Shown piece by piece: positions 45,121 through 53,618 of a stretch of 64,000 bases of DNA. The notes under the pieces are model-generated. The model was not told the DNA's origin. It searched no databases and saw only the letters and a program-made list of their open reading frames with translations. The first letter of the stretch is position 1; the number at the start of each line of letters is the position of its first letter. Source of the DNA: Sphingomonas sp. TREG-RG-20F-R18-01 (GTDB lineage Bacteria; Pseudomonadota; Alphaproteobacteria; Sphingomonadales; Sphingomonadaceae); assembly GCF_022662475.1 (NCBI RefSeq), contig NZ_JAKNQQ010000003.1, forward strand, positions 372,001-436,000, written 5' to 3'. Made by a program: the position numbers and the translations under genes.

Positions 45121-45135
45121 TTAACGGGATGTTGA
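45121..45135 (+). promoter_or_regulatory. CtrA-like binding site
   Basis: TTAA, seven bases, TTGA: one mismatch from the full CtrA consensus TTAA-N7-TTAA. It lies 72 bases upstream of the PEP-CTERM-like gene. Such sites arise by chance, so this is only a candidate. Confidence 0.3.
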
Positions 45136-45206
45136 GCTCTGCCGGCGTTAAATGAATGCAATGTCGGTCCGGCGCAGGTTTGTCCCGGAGAGTAGCGAGT
45201 AGCGTC

Positions 45207-46034
45207 ATGTCAGTTCGTATGGCCGCAGCCAAACTCTGCGCGTGTGTTTGCGGTGGCGCCGTGGTCGGCGGCGGCGCGGTTCATCTTGCCGACCGCGCCC
45301 AGCCGCGGCCGCATGGCGTGCACAAGCGGGTTGCACGCCCGTCGCCTGTGGTTGCTGCGCGTAACCCCGCATTGGGCGGCACGCATATCCGGCGCGCCGC
45401 TGCCACCTCGTGCGCAACCACCCAGCCGCTGGTTGCGCCGGCGTCCGAACAAGGTGTGCCACTCCCGATCGCCACGCCTTATACGGGACCGGCCAGCTTT
45501 TCGACCGCTGGCGCGGGCGCTCCGGCGGTGATCGGTGGCAACGGCGGTTTCGGCGGGGGCGGCTTCCTGTCAGGTGGTTTCCTCGGCGGTGGAGGCGGGT
45601 CCAGTGGAAGCGGCATGATCCTCGTCGCGACGTCGACCGGAACGTCCGGCGCCGGGTCATCGTCATCGGGTGGAACCGGACAAGACAGCGCGCCCGGTTC
45701 CTCGTCGACCGGCGGCAACGTGCTGACGTCCAATGGGGGGAGCGGCGACACCCGTACCGCCACGTCGAGCGGAGCAACGGGTGAAACATCCGGCGGCACG
45801 GTTTCCGGATCGGGATCGCCGACGTCGACCGGCGGATCGAGTTCCGGCAGCACCAACGGGAGCGGTAGTGCCGCGCGCGGCGCCGGCAACCCGCGTGACC
45901 CCAATGCCCCGCCCGCGCCGGTTCCCGCGCCGCCGATGGTCTGGCTGTTCGGAGCCGCGGCCGCCGCCCTCATGGTCCGTGGTCGGTTGAGCCGGCGCGG
46001 CCGCTTCTCAGCCGACGCAAGGCTGGTCGATTGA
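45207..46034 (+). CDS. Gly/Ser/Thr-rich exported protein with variant PEP-CTERM-like C-terminus
   Basis: The function is unknown; it is a probable surface protein. Residues 7-28 (AAAKLCACVCGGAVVGGGAV) form a Cys-containing hydrophobic N-terminus, probably a signal peptide or anchor. Residues 100-235 are low-complexity Gly/Ser/Thr, a typical site for O-glycosylation. The C-terminus has a proline motif (VPAPP, 239-243), a hydrophobic stretch VWLFGAAAAALMV (245-257) and a basic cluster RGRLSRRGR, the three-part layout of PEP-CTERM sorting signals, with Ala in place of Glu and an extra 9-residue tail. 275 residues from the ATG at 45207. Exosortase A, encoded about 22 kb away, is the obvious candidate processor. 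Confidence 0.7.
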   Translation: MSVRMAAAKLCACVCGGAVVGGGAVHLADRAQPRPHGVHKRVARPSPVVAARNPALGGTHIRRAAATSCATTQPLVAPASEQGVPLPIATPYTGPASFSTAGAGAPAVIGGNGGFGGGGFLSGGFLGGGGGSSGSGMILVATSTGTSGAGSSSSGGTGQDSAPGSSSTGGNVLTSNGGSGDTRTATSSGATGETSGGTVSGSGSPTSTGGSSSGSTNGSGSAARGAGNPRDPNAPPAPVPAPPMVWLFGAAAAALMVRGRLSRRGRFSADARLVD

Positions 46035-46049
46035 CGAGGGCACGGTGTC

Positions 46050-46078
46050 TTGCCTAGCCGCGCGGGCAGCGCCATAGC
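46050..46078 (+). promoter_or_regulatory. Candidate promoter giving a leaderless serS transcript
   Basis: TTGCCT (46050-46055) and CATAGC (46073-46078) are 17 bases apart. Transcription starting seven bases after the -10 would begin at the serS ATG itself. No Shine-Dalgarno sequence precedes that ATG, which fits a leaderless message. Confidence 0.3.
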
Positions 46079-46084
46079 CCCGTC

Positions 46085-47365
46085 ATGCACGATATCCGTC
46101 TCATCCGCGACGATCCCGCCGCGTTCGATGCCGCGCTCGCCCGTCGTGGCGTAGCCCCGGTTGCCGCCGAGCTGGTTGCCCTCGATGAGCGGCACCGCGC
46201 CCTGACGACCGAATCGCAGGTTGCACTGGCGCGCCGCAACGAAGCGTCGAAGGCGATCGGCGCCGCCAAGGCTGCCAGGGACGATGCGACGTCTGCCGCG
46301 TTGATGGAAGAAGTCGCGGCGTTGAAGCAACGCCTGCCCGCGATCGAAGCAGAAGCCAAGACCCTGGGCGACGCGCTCGCCGAGCGGCTGGCAGTCTTGC
46401 CGAACGTGCCGCTCGCCGACGTTCCGGAGGGTGCGGACGAAGACGACAACGTCGTCGTTGCCGAGCACGGCACCCACCCGACCTTTACGTTCAAGCCAGC
46501 CGAACACGATTCGATCGGCCCGGCGCTGGGGCTAGATTTCGAGACCGGCGCGGCCATGTCCGGCGCGCGCTTCACGCTGCTGCGCGGCGCCGCCGCGCGG
46601 TTGCACCGCGCGTTGGGCCAGTTCATGCTCGACACGCTGGCGCGCGACCACGGCTACGAGCAGGTCGTGCCGCCGTTGCTGGTTCGCGACGAGGCGCTGT
46701 TCGGCACCGGGCAGTTGCCGAAGTTCGCCGAGGATTTGTTTCGCACGACCGATGGCCGGTGGCTGATCCCGACCGCGGAAGTCAGCCTGACCAACATCGT
46801 CGCCGACAGTATTCTTGCCGAATCCGAACTGCCGTTGCGTTTTGCTGCACTGACGGTCTGTTTCCGCTCCGAGGCGGGCGCGGCCGGCCGGGATACGCGC
46901 GGGTTCATCCGCCAGCATCAGTTCGAAAAGGTGGAGATGGTATCGATCGTCTCGCCCGACGCGTCGGAAGCGGAACATGAGCGGATGACGGCCTGTGCGG
47001 AAGCGATCTTGACCGCGCTGGAGCTGCCGTTTCGCCGGATGAAACTGTGCACCGGCGACATGGGATTCACCGCAGCACGCACGTACGACCTGGAAGTCTG
47101 GCTGCCGGGGCAGGATCGGTATCGCGAGATTTCGAGTTGCTCGACCTGCACGGATTTCCAGGCACGCCGGATGAACGCACGCTATCGTCCCGATGGGGAA
47201 AAGGGAACGCGCTTCGTCCATACGCTGAACGGGTCCGGCCTGGCGGTCGGTCGTACGCTGGTTGCGGTTCTGGAAAACTACCAGCGCGAGGACGGGTCCG
47301 TCGTCGTCCCGCCGGTTCTGCAATCCTATCTCGGGGGGCTGAACCGGCTCGAGCCGACCCGATAA
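46085..47365 (+). CDS. serS: Seryl-tRNA synthetase
   Basis: It charges tRNA-Ser (and tRNA-Sec where present) with serine. The N-terminal coiled-coil arm (about residues 30-105) is followed by the class II core: motif 2 [20 protein letters not shown] and motif 3 [18 protein letters not shown]. It begins [20 protein letters not shown], the usual SerRS start, 426 residues. Its stop overlaps the surE ATG by one base (TAATG), so serS-surE-nlpD-like form an operon. Confidence 0.97.
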   Translation: MHDIRLIRDDPAAFDAALARRGVAPVAAELVALDERHRALTTESQVALARRNEASKAIGAAKAARDDATSAALMEEVAALKQRLPAIEAEAKTLGDALAERLAVLPNVPLADVPEGADEDDNVVVAEHGTHPTFTFKPAEHDSIGPALGLDFETGAAMSGARFTLLRGAAARLHRALGQFMLDTLARDHGYEQVVPPLLVRDEALFGTGQLPKFAEDLFRTTDGRWLIPTAEVSLTNIVADSILAESELPLRFAALTVCFRSEAGAAGRDTRGFIRQHQFEKVEMVSIVSPDASEAEHERMTACAEAILTALELPFRRMKLCTGDMGFTAARTYDLEVWLPGQDRYREISSCSTCTDFQARRMNARYRPDGEKGTRFVHTLNGSGLAVGRTLVAVLENYQREDGSVVVPPVLQSYLGGLNRLEPTR

Positions 47366-48129
47366 TGCGGATCCTGCTGACCAACGATGACGGTTATCAT
47401 GCGCCTGGGCTCAAGATCCTGGAGGAGATTGCCGCGCGCCTGTCAGACGACATCTGGATCGTGGCGCCGAGCGAGGAACAATCCGGCGCGGGCCATTCGC
47501 TGACGTTGACCCGGCCGCTTCGGGTGCGGCGGCACGGCGACAAGCGATTCGCGGTCGCCGGCACGCCGACCGATGCCGTGATGATGGCGCTGGGCCGAAT
47601 CATGCAGGACCATAAACCCGACCTGATCCTGTCGGGCGTCAATCGTGGGGCCAATCTCGCGGAAGACGTCACCTATTCGGGGACGGTATCGGCAGCGATG
47701 GAAGGGGCACTTGCCGGTGTCCGCTCGATCGCGCTCAGTCAGGCCTATACCCGCGAAGGCGCGGGCGATGCCGTTCCCTTCGGGGCGGCGGCCCTGTGGG
47801 GAGAGCGTGTGCTGCGCCCGCTGCTCGACGCGCCGCTGGAACCCCGGACGCTCGTCAACGTCAATTTTCCGCCCATCGCCGCGGACGCGGTCAAGGGCAT
47901 CAAGATCGTGCAGCAAGGGTTTCGCGATTATGGACGATTGCAGATCGTGACCAACCGTGACCCGCGCGGGTATGACTATCACTGGTTCGCGCTGGGACAG
48001 ACGGTCGAGACCCCGACGCATGCCAGCGACCTGGAAGCGATTGCGGACGGATATGTCGCGGTAACGCCGCTGCATCTCGACCTGACACATCGCGCATCGC
48101 TCGCTATGCTGACGGAGCAGTACCGCTAA
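47365..48129 (+). CDS. surE: 5'/3'-nucleotidase SurE
   Basis: A metal-dependent phosphatase acting on nucleoside monophosphates, linked to stationary-phase survival. The Asp pair in LLTNDDGYHAPGL binds the metal, Ser in SEEQSGAGHSLT and Asn in SGVNRGANLAEDVTYSGT complete the site. 254 residues. The ATG at 47365 overlaps the serS stop; the in-frame region upstream is a shadow of serS. The surE-nlpD order is widely conserved in proteobacteria. Confidence 0.96.
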   Translation: MRILLTNDDGYHAPGLKILEEIAARLSDDIWIVAPSEEQSGAGHSLTLTRPLRVRRHGDKRFAVAGTPTDAVMMALGRIMQDHKPDLILSGVNRGANLAEDVTYSGTVSAAMEGALAGVRSIALSQAYTREGAGDAVPFGAAALWGERVLRPLLDAPLEPRTLVNVNFPPIAADAVKGIKIVQQGFRDYGRLQIVTNRDPRGYDYHWFALGQTVETPTHASDLEAIADGYVAVTPLHLDLTHRASLAMLTEQYR

Positions 48130-48133
48130 CGTC

Positions 48134-49339
48134 ATGCGAATGGGGCCTTTCGGGATGACGGTTGTTCCTCTTGCGATGGTCGCCATCCTGCTCACGGCGT
48201 GTATCCCGCAGGACGAACCGCCCCCGCGCGGCTATCCACCCCCCTCCTATCAAACCCGCGCCGACACCTGGCGCGCTGGTGCACCCGACGAGGAAGCGCC
48301 GCCACCCCGGCGGATCCGCCAGCGGACGCCCCCGCGCTACGCGCCCCGGGACGACCAACGTCCGTATGAGCCCCAAGGCGGATATCGTCCCGACCAACCC
48401 CCGCTGCCGCGCGCCGATCGGCGTGTCACCACCCTTCCCGCCCCGCTCGCCGCTTGGCAGGCGAGTCCGGTCCAGCCATCGGCGCAAACCGTCGAACCCT
48501 CGACCTACGTCGTCCGCCCAGGCGACACACTGAGCGCGATCGGCGATCGAACCGGCGCCGGATCGGATGCGATCGCGCGCGCCAACCGCCTTCCCGTGCC
48601 GTTCGTAGTCCGCGCGGGTCAACGGCTGACCATCCCAGGCGGGCGGTATCACCGTGTCGCGGCCGGCCAGACCGGGATCGCCATTTCCCGCGCCTATGGC
48701 GTGGACTGGTCACGCATCGTCGCGGCCAACGACTTGCGGGAACCCTATACGCTCCGCGCCGGAATGCGGGTGCTGATCCCCGGCTCGACGTCGAGGAGCA
48801 CCGCCGCGGAACGCGCCGCCGCCTTCACGCTGGACATCGACGATATCGTGACCGGCAGCGAGCCCGCACTCGCCGCCAACCAGCACCCGGTACGTCCTAC
48901 GCTTTCCCCGGGTCGCATGCTTGCCCCGAGCCAGGCGGTTGCCGCGCCGCCGCGCCTGACCAGTGGGTTCGACTGGCCGGTCCATGGCCGGATCGTCGTG
49001 CGGTTCGGGCCGGGCGCACGCGGGGAACGCTACAATGGCGTCAAGATTGCCGTTCCGCTCGGCACGCCGGTCCTTGCGGCAGCCGATGGGGTCGTGGCCT
49101 ATGCCGGAAGCGGCATTCCGCAACTCGGCGGCGTGATCATCGTGCGGCATGGCGACGGGTGGGCGACGGTCTACGGTCATGCCAGCAAGTTGCTGGTGCA
49201 ACGCGGCCAGGCCGTACGCCGCGGTCAAACGATTGCCGTGTCGGGCGACACCGGCGGTGCAGCCAGGCCAGAAGTCCATTTCGAGATGCGCAAGGGGCGC
49301 ACGCCGATCGACCCGCAGCGGCAGCTTCCGGCAATCTGA
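48134..49339 (+). CDS. LysM/M23 lipoprotein, NlpD-like murein hydrolase activator
   Basis: An envelope lipoprotein (lipobox LLTAC, Cys23) with a proline/Arg-rich linker, two LysM domains (about 124-169 and 172-217) for peptidoglycan binding, and a C-terminal M23 LytM domain (284-395). Two metal ligands of active M23 enzymes are replaced (Asn301 and Lys304 in YNGVKIAVP), while His349 (YGHAS) and His382 (VHFEMR) remain. So it is likely an activator of amidases, as NlpD is in E. coli, and not itself a hydrolase. It follows surE by four bases. Confidence 0.88.
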   Translation: MRMGPFGMTVVPLAMVAILLTACIPQDEPPPRGYPPPSYQTRADTWRAGAPDEEAPPPRRIRQRTPPRYAPRDDQRPYEPQGGYRPDQPPLPRADRRVTTLPAPLAAWQASPVQPSAQTVEPSTYVVRPGDTLSAIGDRTGAGSDAIARANRLPVPFVVRAGQRLTIPGGRYHRVAAGQTGIAISRAYGVDWSRIVAANDLREPYTLRAGMRVLIPGSTSRSTAAERAAAFTLDIDDIVTGSEPALAANQHPVRPTLSPGRMLAPSQAVAAPPRLTSGFDWPVHGRIVVRFGPGARGERYNGVKIAVPLGTPVLAAADGVVAYAGSGIPQLGGVIIVRHGDGWATVYGHASKLLVQRGQAVRRGQTIAVSGDTGGAARPEVHFEMRKGRTPIDPQRQLPAI

Positions 49340-49390
49340 CGCGCCGCTTCGCAGGGTGACGCGGCGGTCGGACTTTTGTAAAGCCACGCC

Positions 49391-50617
49391 ATGACCAGCT
49401 ATTCCTCCGACCTGCTCCGCTTGCTCTCGACGCGCGGCTACATCCATCAGGCGACCGACGGCGCCGCGCTCGATGCGCTGGCAAGCAAGCAGATCGTGCC
49501 CGGCTACATCGGCTTCGACCCGACCGCGCCGTCGCTCCACGTCGGTAGCCTCGTCCAGATCATGCTGCTGCGCCGCCTCCAGCAGAGCGGGCACAAGCCG
49601 ATCGTGCTGATGGGCGGCGGGACCGGCAAGATCGGCGACCCGAGCTTCAAGGACGAAGCGCGCAAGATGCTGACCGAGGATACGCTCGCCACCAACGTCG
49701 CGTCGATCCGGCGGATCTTCGAGCGTTTCCTGACCTTCGGCGACGGGCCGACCGACGCGGTGATGCTCGACAATGCCGAGTGGCTCGACGCGCTCGAATA
49801 CATTCCGTTCCTGCGCGACGTCGGCCAGCATTTCTCGATCAACCGGATGCTCAGCTTCGATTCGGTCAAGCTCCGTCTCGACCGCGAACAGTCACTGAGC
49901 TTCCTCGAGTTCAACTACATGATCCTCCAGGCCTATGACTTCCTGGAACTGTCGCGTCGCGCCGGGTGCCGGTTGCAGCTGGGCGGGTCGGACCAGTGGG
50001 GCAATATCGTCAACGGGATCGAGCTCGCCCGCCGGATGGATGGGACCGAGGTGTTCGGCGTCACCACCCCGCTGATCACGACCGCCGATGGCGGCAAGAT
50101 GGGCAAGACGATGGCGGGCGCGGTGTGGCTCCACGAGGACCAGCTGCCGCATTTCGATTACTGGCAATTCTGGCGCAACACCGACGACCGCGACGTAGGG
50201 CGTTTCCTCCGGCTGTTCACCGACCTGCCGCTCGACGAGATCGCGCGGCTCGAGGCGCTCGAGGGCGCCGAGATCAACGAGGCGAAGAAGATCCTTGCCG
50301 ACGCCGCTACTGCGCTGTGCCGCGGCCCGGACGCGGCCGCCGAGGCCGCCGAGACCGCGCGCAAGACGTTCGAGGAAGGGAGCGCCGGGGGCTCGCTGCC
50401 GACCTTTGTCGTCGATGGCAGCATCGGGATCGTCGACGCGCTGGTCGGGCTCGGGCTGGCTGCGTCCAAGGGCGAGGCGCGCCGTCTGATCAAGGGGGGC
50501 GGCGCGCGGGTCGGCGCGGACAAGGTGACCGACGAAGCGCTGGTCGTCACGGTCGGCGACGAACCGGTCCGGATCGCGGCGGGCAAGAAACATCACGGAC
50601 TGCTGGTACGCGGCTGA
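49391..50617 (+). CDS. tyrS: Tyrosyl-tRNA synthetase
   Basis: It charges tRNA-Tyr. The class I signatures are HVGS (in SLHVGSLVQ) and KMGKT (in [13 protein letters not shown]), a variant of KMSKS. The tyrosine pocket and the [15 protein letters not shown] region are clear, and a C-terminal S4-like RNA-binding domain ends the protein ([17 protein letters not shown]). 408 residues. It starts [20 protein letters not shown], 51 bases after the NlpD-like gene. Confidence 0.97.
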   Translation: MTSYSSDLLRLLSTRGYIHQATDGAALDALASKQIVPGYIGFDPTAPSLHVGSLVQIMLLRRLQQSGHKPIVLMGGGTGKIGDPSFKDEARKMLTEDTLATNVASIRRIFERFLTFGDGPTDAVMLDNAEWLDALEYIPFLRDVGQHFSINRMLSFDSVKLRLDREQSLSFLEFNYMILQAYDFLELSRRAGCRLQLGGSDQWGNIVNGIELARRMDGTEVFGVTTPLITTADGGKMGKTMAGAVWLHEDQLPHFDYWQFWRNTDDRDVGRFLRLFTDLPLDEIARLEALEGAEINEAKKILADAATALCRGPDAAAEAAETARKTFEEGSAGGSLPTFVVDGSIGIVDALVGLGLAASKGEARRLIKGGGARVGADKVTDEALVVTVGDEPVRIAAGKKHHGLLVRG

Positions 50618-50754
50618 CGTTCCTTACGTATTGCGGGCAACCACAAGTAAATCGGACGGAATCTAGAAGAGCTTAAGGCGCGTTCACTGTGTTCGTTACG
50701 GTCCGCTTCATCCGAAAGGACTAGCGCTGCCAGAGCCGAACAAAGGAACTGGCG

Positions 50755-51066
50755 ATGGCGAAGGCACTGGCACAAAAGGCTTCGAACCAACGCGCCCTGC
50801 AACGGGACGAAGTTCATTATCGCGCGCGAGCAACCGATACCAAGGGTGCCCCGGCGGCCTTGTTGATCGTCAACATTACCGTGATGGGGATGATGGCGCG
50901 CGGAGAGATGGCGGGCGATGTCGGTGATCGCGTGTGGATCACATTGCCCGTCGTCGGTTCAGTGGCGGCCGAAATCCGCTGGGCGCTTGGCGGGCGGATC
51001 GGCTTCGAGCTGACCCCGTCAATCGCGCTGTCCGACTATGACGCGGTGCTGAAGGCGATGGTGTAA
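50755..51066 (+). CDS. Small PilZ-like protein
   Basis: A 103-residue beta-barrel protein resembling PilZ. An RxxxR (RALQR, 13-17) precedes NITVMGMM, where Thr replaces the usual Ser of the N-x-S-x-x-G motif. AEIRWALGGRIGFEL is the closing strand. Cyclic-di-GMP binding may therefore be weak. AAAGGAA at a good distance supports the ATG at 50755. It ends 31 bases before the convergent recG stop. Confidence 0.78.
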   Translation: MAKALAQKASNQRALQRDEVHYRARATDTKGAPAALLIVNITVMGMMARGEMAGDVGDRVWITLPVVGSVAAEIRWALGGRIGFELTPSIALSDYDAVLKAMV

Positions 51067-51097
51067 CGCGGGACACACCTCTCGCTAGCGTTCCACC

Positions 51098-53155
51098 TCA
51101 CCCGGACCGTAGCAACGCGACCCCGGCATCGCGCTCGAACAGATACAGCGCCGTCCGCGCCGCTTGCCCGCGCGTGCCGTCCAAGCCACCATCGCGATCG
51201 ATCAGCAACCGCGCGTCGTCGGTCGCGACCGGCAGCAGGGCGCCGAGCATCTCGGGCGTCGCCAGCCGGAACCCCGCCTCGCCCGACTGCCGCGTCCCGA
51301 GCAGTTCGCCCGCCCCGCGCAACCGCAGATCTTCCTCCGCGATGCGAAAACCGTCGGTCGTCTCGCGCATCAACGCGAGCCGCGCGCGGGAGGTTTCGCT
51401 GAGGCTTCCGCCGCGGATCAGCAGGCAATTCGATTTGCCGCCACCGCGCCCAACCCGCCCGCGCAACTGGTGCAACTGGGCGAGCCCGAAGCGGTCGGCA
51501 TGTTCGATCACGATCAGCGTCGCATTGGGCACGTCGACCCCGACCTCGATTACCGTCGTTGCGACCAGCACGCCGTGGCGCGCCTCGGAGAACGCCTGCA
51601 TCGTCGCGTCCTTGTCGGCGGGCTTCATCCGCCCATGGACGAGCCCGACCGCATCGCCGAACCGCCCGCGCAGCATCTCGGCGCGCGCTTCCGCCGCCGC
51701 CATGTCGCTCTTTTCGCTCTCCTCGACCAGCGGGCACACCCAATAGGCCTGCCCGCCCTCCGCGAGATGCCGCGCCAGTGCCTCGACCACCTCGGGGAGC
51801 CGATCTTCCGAGATTACGCGCGTTTCGATCGGTTGTCGGCCCGGCGGCATCTCGTCGAGCTGGCTGACGTCCATCTCGCCGTAGTTCGCCAGCGTCAGCG
51901 TCCGCGGGATCGGTGTCGCGGTCATCGCGAGCAGGTGCGGGCTGCGCCCCTTGGCCTGCAGCAACATCCGCTGCGCGACGCCGAAGCGATGCTGCTCGTC
52001 GACCACGACCAGCCCGAGGTCCTTGTAGGCGACCGTCTCCTGGAAGATCGCATGGGTGCCGATCAGGATGTGGATCTGTCCCGCGGCGAGCCCCATCAGC
52101 ACGCCCTCGCGCACGCGGCCCTTGTCCCGCCCGGTCAGCACCGCGATCTCGATCGGCAGACCACCGAGCAACCGCCGCAGCGATTCGTAATGCTGTCGTG
52201 CGAGAATTTCGGTCGGCGCGAGCAACGCCGCCTGCGCGCCACCTTCTACCGCGACGAGCATCGCGAGCGCCGCGACCAGGGTCTTGCCCGATCCGACGTC
52301 GCCCTGCAGCAGCCGCAGCATCGGTTGTGCCTGCGCCAGATCACCCTCGATCTCGCGGATCGTCCGCGCCTGCGCGCCCGTCAGGTCGTAGGGCAATTTC
52401 AACGCATCGCGCAGCCGCCCATCGCCCGCCAGCGCGCGTCCCTTGCGTGCGCGCGACGATTGCCGGACCAGCATCAGCGCGAGCTGGTTGGCGAACAGCT
52501 CGTCATAGGCGAGCCGCTCGTGCGCCTTGGCGTCGGCGGGGTCGGCATGGATCCGCGCGAGAGCCTCCCGCCACGCGGGCCATTCGTTCTTCGCGAGCAG
52601 CCCGGGCTCGATCCATTCGGCCAGATCCGGCGCGCGCTCGACCGACTGCGCGGCGAGCTGGCTCATCCGCCGCGACGAGATCCCCTCGGACAGCGGGTAG
52701 ATCGCCTCGCGCTCGGCCATGTCGCCGGCTTCGTCGAGCGGCAAGACATAGTCGGGGTGGACCATTTGAAGGTCTTGCCCGTAATGCTCGAGCTTGCCCG
52801 ACACGCGGCGCAGCTCGCCCAGCGGCGCGAGCTTCTTCGCCCAGCCCGGATGCCCGCCGAAATAGACGAGGCTGACGTAATTCCCCTTGGCGTCGGTCGC
52901 CTGCACGCGCGTCGGCCCGCGCCCGTTGCTCGACCGGTAGGAGACCGCAGTCAGCGTGATGACGATGATCCGCCCCGAATCCGCCATGTCGAGCTCGTCG
53001 CGCGGCAAGCGATCGACCCAGCCGGTCGGTAAATGGAACGCCACGTCGACCACGCGCGCGAGTCCCAGGCGGTCGAGCGGCTTCGCCAGCGCAGGGCCGA
53101 TGCCCTTCAATGCCGTAACTTCGGCGAACAATGGATTGAGGATGTCGGGTCGCAT
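51098..53155 (-). CDS. recG: ATP-dependent DNA helicase RecG
   Basis: It remodels stalled replication forks and branch-migrates Holliday junctions. The N-terminal wedge/OB domain (LKGIGPALAKPLDRLGL, then RIIVITLTAVSYRSSNGRGP) is followed by the helicase core: Walker A QGDVGSGKT, Walker B VVDEQHRFG, motif III MTATPIPRTL and motif VI QLRGRVGRGG. 685 residues from the ATG at 53155, where family similarity begins. It is divergent from sdhE by 85 bases, with mfd beyond, a conserved neighbourhood. Confidence 0.97.
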   Translation of the reverse strand: MRPDILNPLFAEVTALKGIGPALAKPLDRLGLARVVDVAFHLPTGWVDRLPRDELDMADSGRIIVITLTAVSYRSSNGRGPTRVQATDAKGNYVSLVYFGGHPGWAKKLAPLGELRRVSGKLEHYGQDLQMVHPDYVLPLDEAGDMAEREAIYPLSEGISSRRMSQLAAQSVERAPDLAEWIEPGLLAKNEWPAWREALARIHADPADAKAHERLAYDELFANQLALMLVRQSSRARKGRALAGDGRLRDALKLPYDLTGAQARTIREIEGDLAQAQPMLRLLQGDVGSGKTLVAALAMLVAVEGGAQAALLAPTEILARQHYESLRRLLGGLPIEIAVLTGRDKGRVREGVLMGLAAGQIHILIGTHAIFQETVAYKDLGLVVVDEQHRFGVAQRMLLQAKGRSPHLLAMTATPIPRTLTLANYGEMDVSQLDEMPPGRQPIETRVISEDRLPEVVEALARHLAEGGQAYWVCPLVEESEKSDMAAAEARAEMLRGRFGDAVGLVHGRMKPADKDATMQAFSEARHGVLVATTVIEVGVDVPNATLIVIEHADRFGLAQLHQLRGRVGRGGGKSNCLLIRGGSLSETSRARLALMRETTDGFRIAEEDLRLRGAGELLGTRQSGEAGFRLATPEMLGALLPVATDDARLLIDRDGGLDGTRGQAARTALYLFERDAGVALLRSG

Positions 53156-53240
53156 GTCTATCTGAAGCGCTCTTACCCCTCCCCGATCCCCGCCGCCAGC
53201 ACCTGCGCGCGGGTGTCGGGCAATTGTCGTTGGGATCCGC

Positions 53241-53507
53241 ATGGACCGAGATATCCGCCTCAAGCGCCTGCATTTCCGCAGCCATCATCGCGGCACCAAG
53301 GAAGCCGACCTGCTGATCGGCGGCTTCTTCGATTCCGCGCACGCACGCTGGGACGACACCGAGATCGCCTTGTTCGAGGAGCTGATCGAGGAACAGGACG
53401 TCGACATCATGGCCTGGGCGATCGGTATGGAACCCGCGCCGGAACGCTATGCCGGGTCGATCGTCGAGGCGCTGAAGCAACTCAATTACGTGCCGATCGC
53501 GAAGTAA
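53241..53507 (+). CDS. sdhE: FAD assembly factor SdhE (succinate dehydrogenase assembly factor 2)
   Basis: It helps covalent attachment of FAD to the succinate dehydrogenase flavoprotein. The 88-residue helical protein carries the signature RGTKEAD (RGxxE-type) near residue 17 that contacts the flavoprotein, and ends LKQLNYVPIAK. It starts MDRDIRLKRLHFRSHHRG. It is divergent from recG and 111 bases before mfd, with a palindromic repeat in between. Confidence 0.9.
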   Translation: MDRDIRLKRLHFRSHHRGTKEADLLIGGFFDSAHARWDDTEIALFEELIEEQDVDIMAWAIGMEPAPERYAGSIVEALKQLNYVPIAK

Positions 53508-53511
53508 ATCT

Positions 53512-53607
53512 CCCTCTCCCCGCTTTGCGGGGAGAGGGCTTGGGAGAGGGGCAGTCCAGCAGCGCTGCACCCGATACTGCCCCTCTCCCCGCCAACGGGG
53601 AGCGGGA
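53512..53607. repeat. Palindromic repeat between sdhE and mfd
   Basis: A first perfect 12-bp hairpin (CCCTCTCCCCGC, loop TTT, 53512-53538) is followed by a 14-bp outer inverted repeat (GGGAGAGGGGCAGT 53542-53555 and complement 53576-53589) and a further CTCCCCG/CGGGGAG hairpin. This layered CTCTCCCCGC motif is a dispersed intergenic repeat type. The first hairpin may also terminate sdhE transcription. Confidence 0.75.
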
Positions 53608-53618
53608 GAAAGAAGAGA

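Larger units (their letters stand above)
44803..45206. other. 404-base intergenic region between divergent genes
   Basis: No gene is convincing here. It holds a candidate dksA promoter near 44.88-44.91 kb, and toward the right a CtrA-like site at 45121-45135 in front of the PEP-CTERM-like gene. Short frames on both strands lack ribosome binding sites and family features. Confidence 0.5.

Noticed and set aside
45207..45260. Lipoprotein lipobox in the Cys-rich N-terminus of the PEP-CTERM-like protein
   Set aside because: KLCAC lacks the small residues required before the lipidated Cys and comes too early, before a full hydrophobic core, so I prefer a signal peptide or membrane anchor of another kind.
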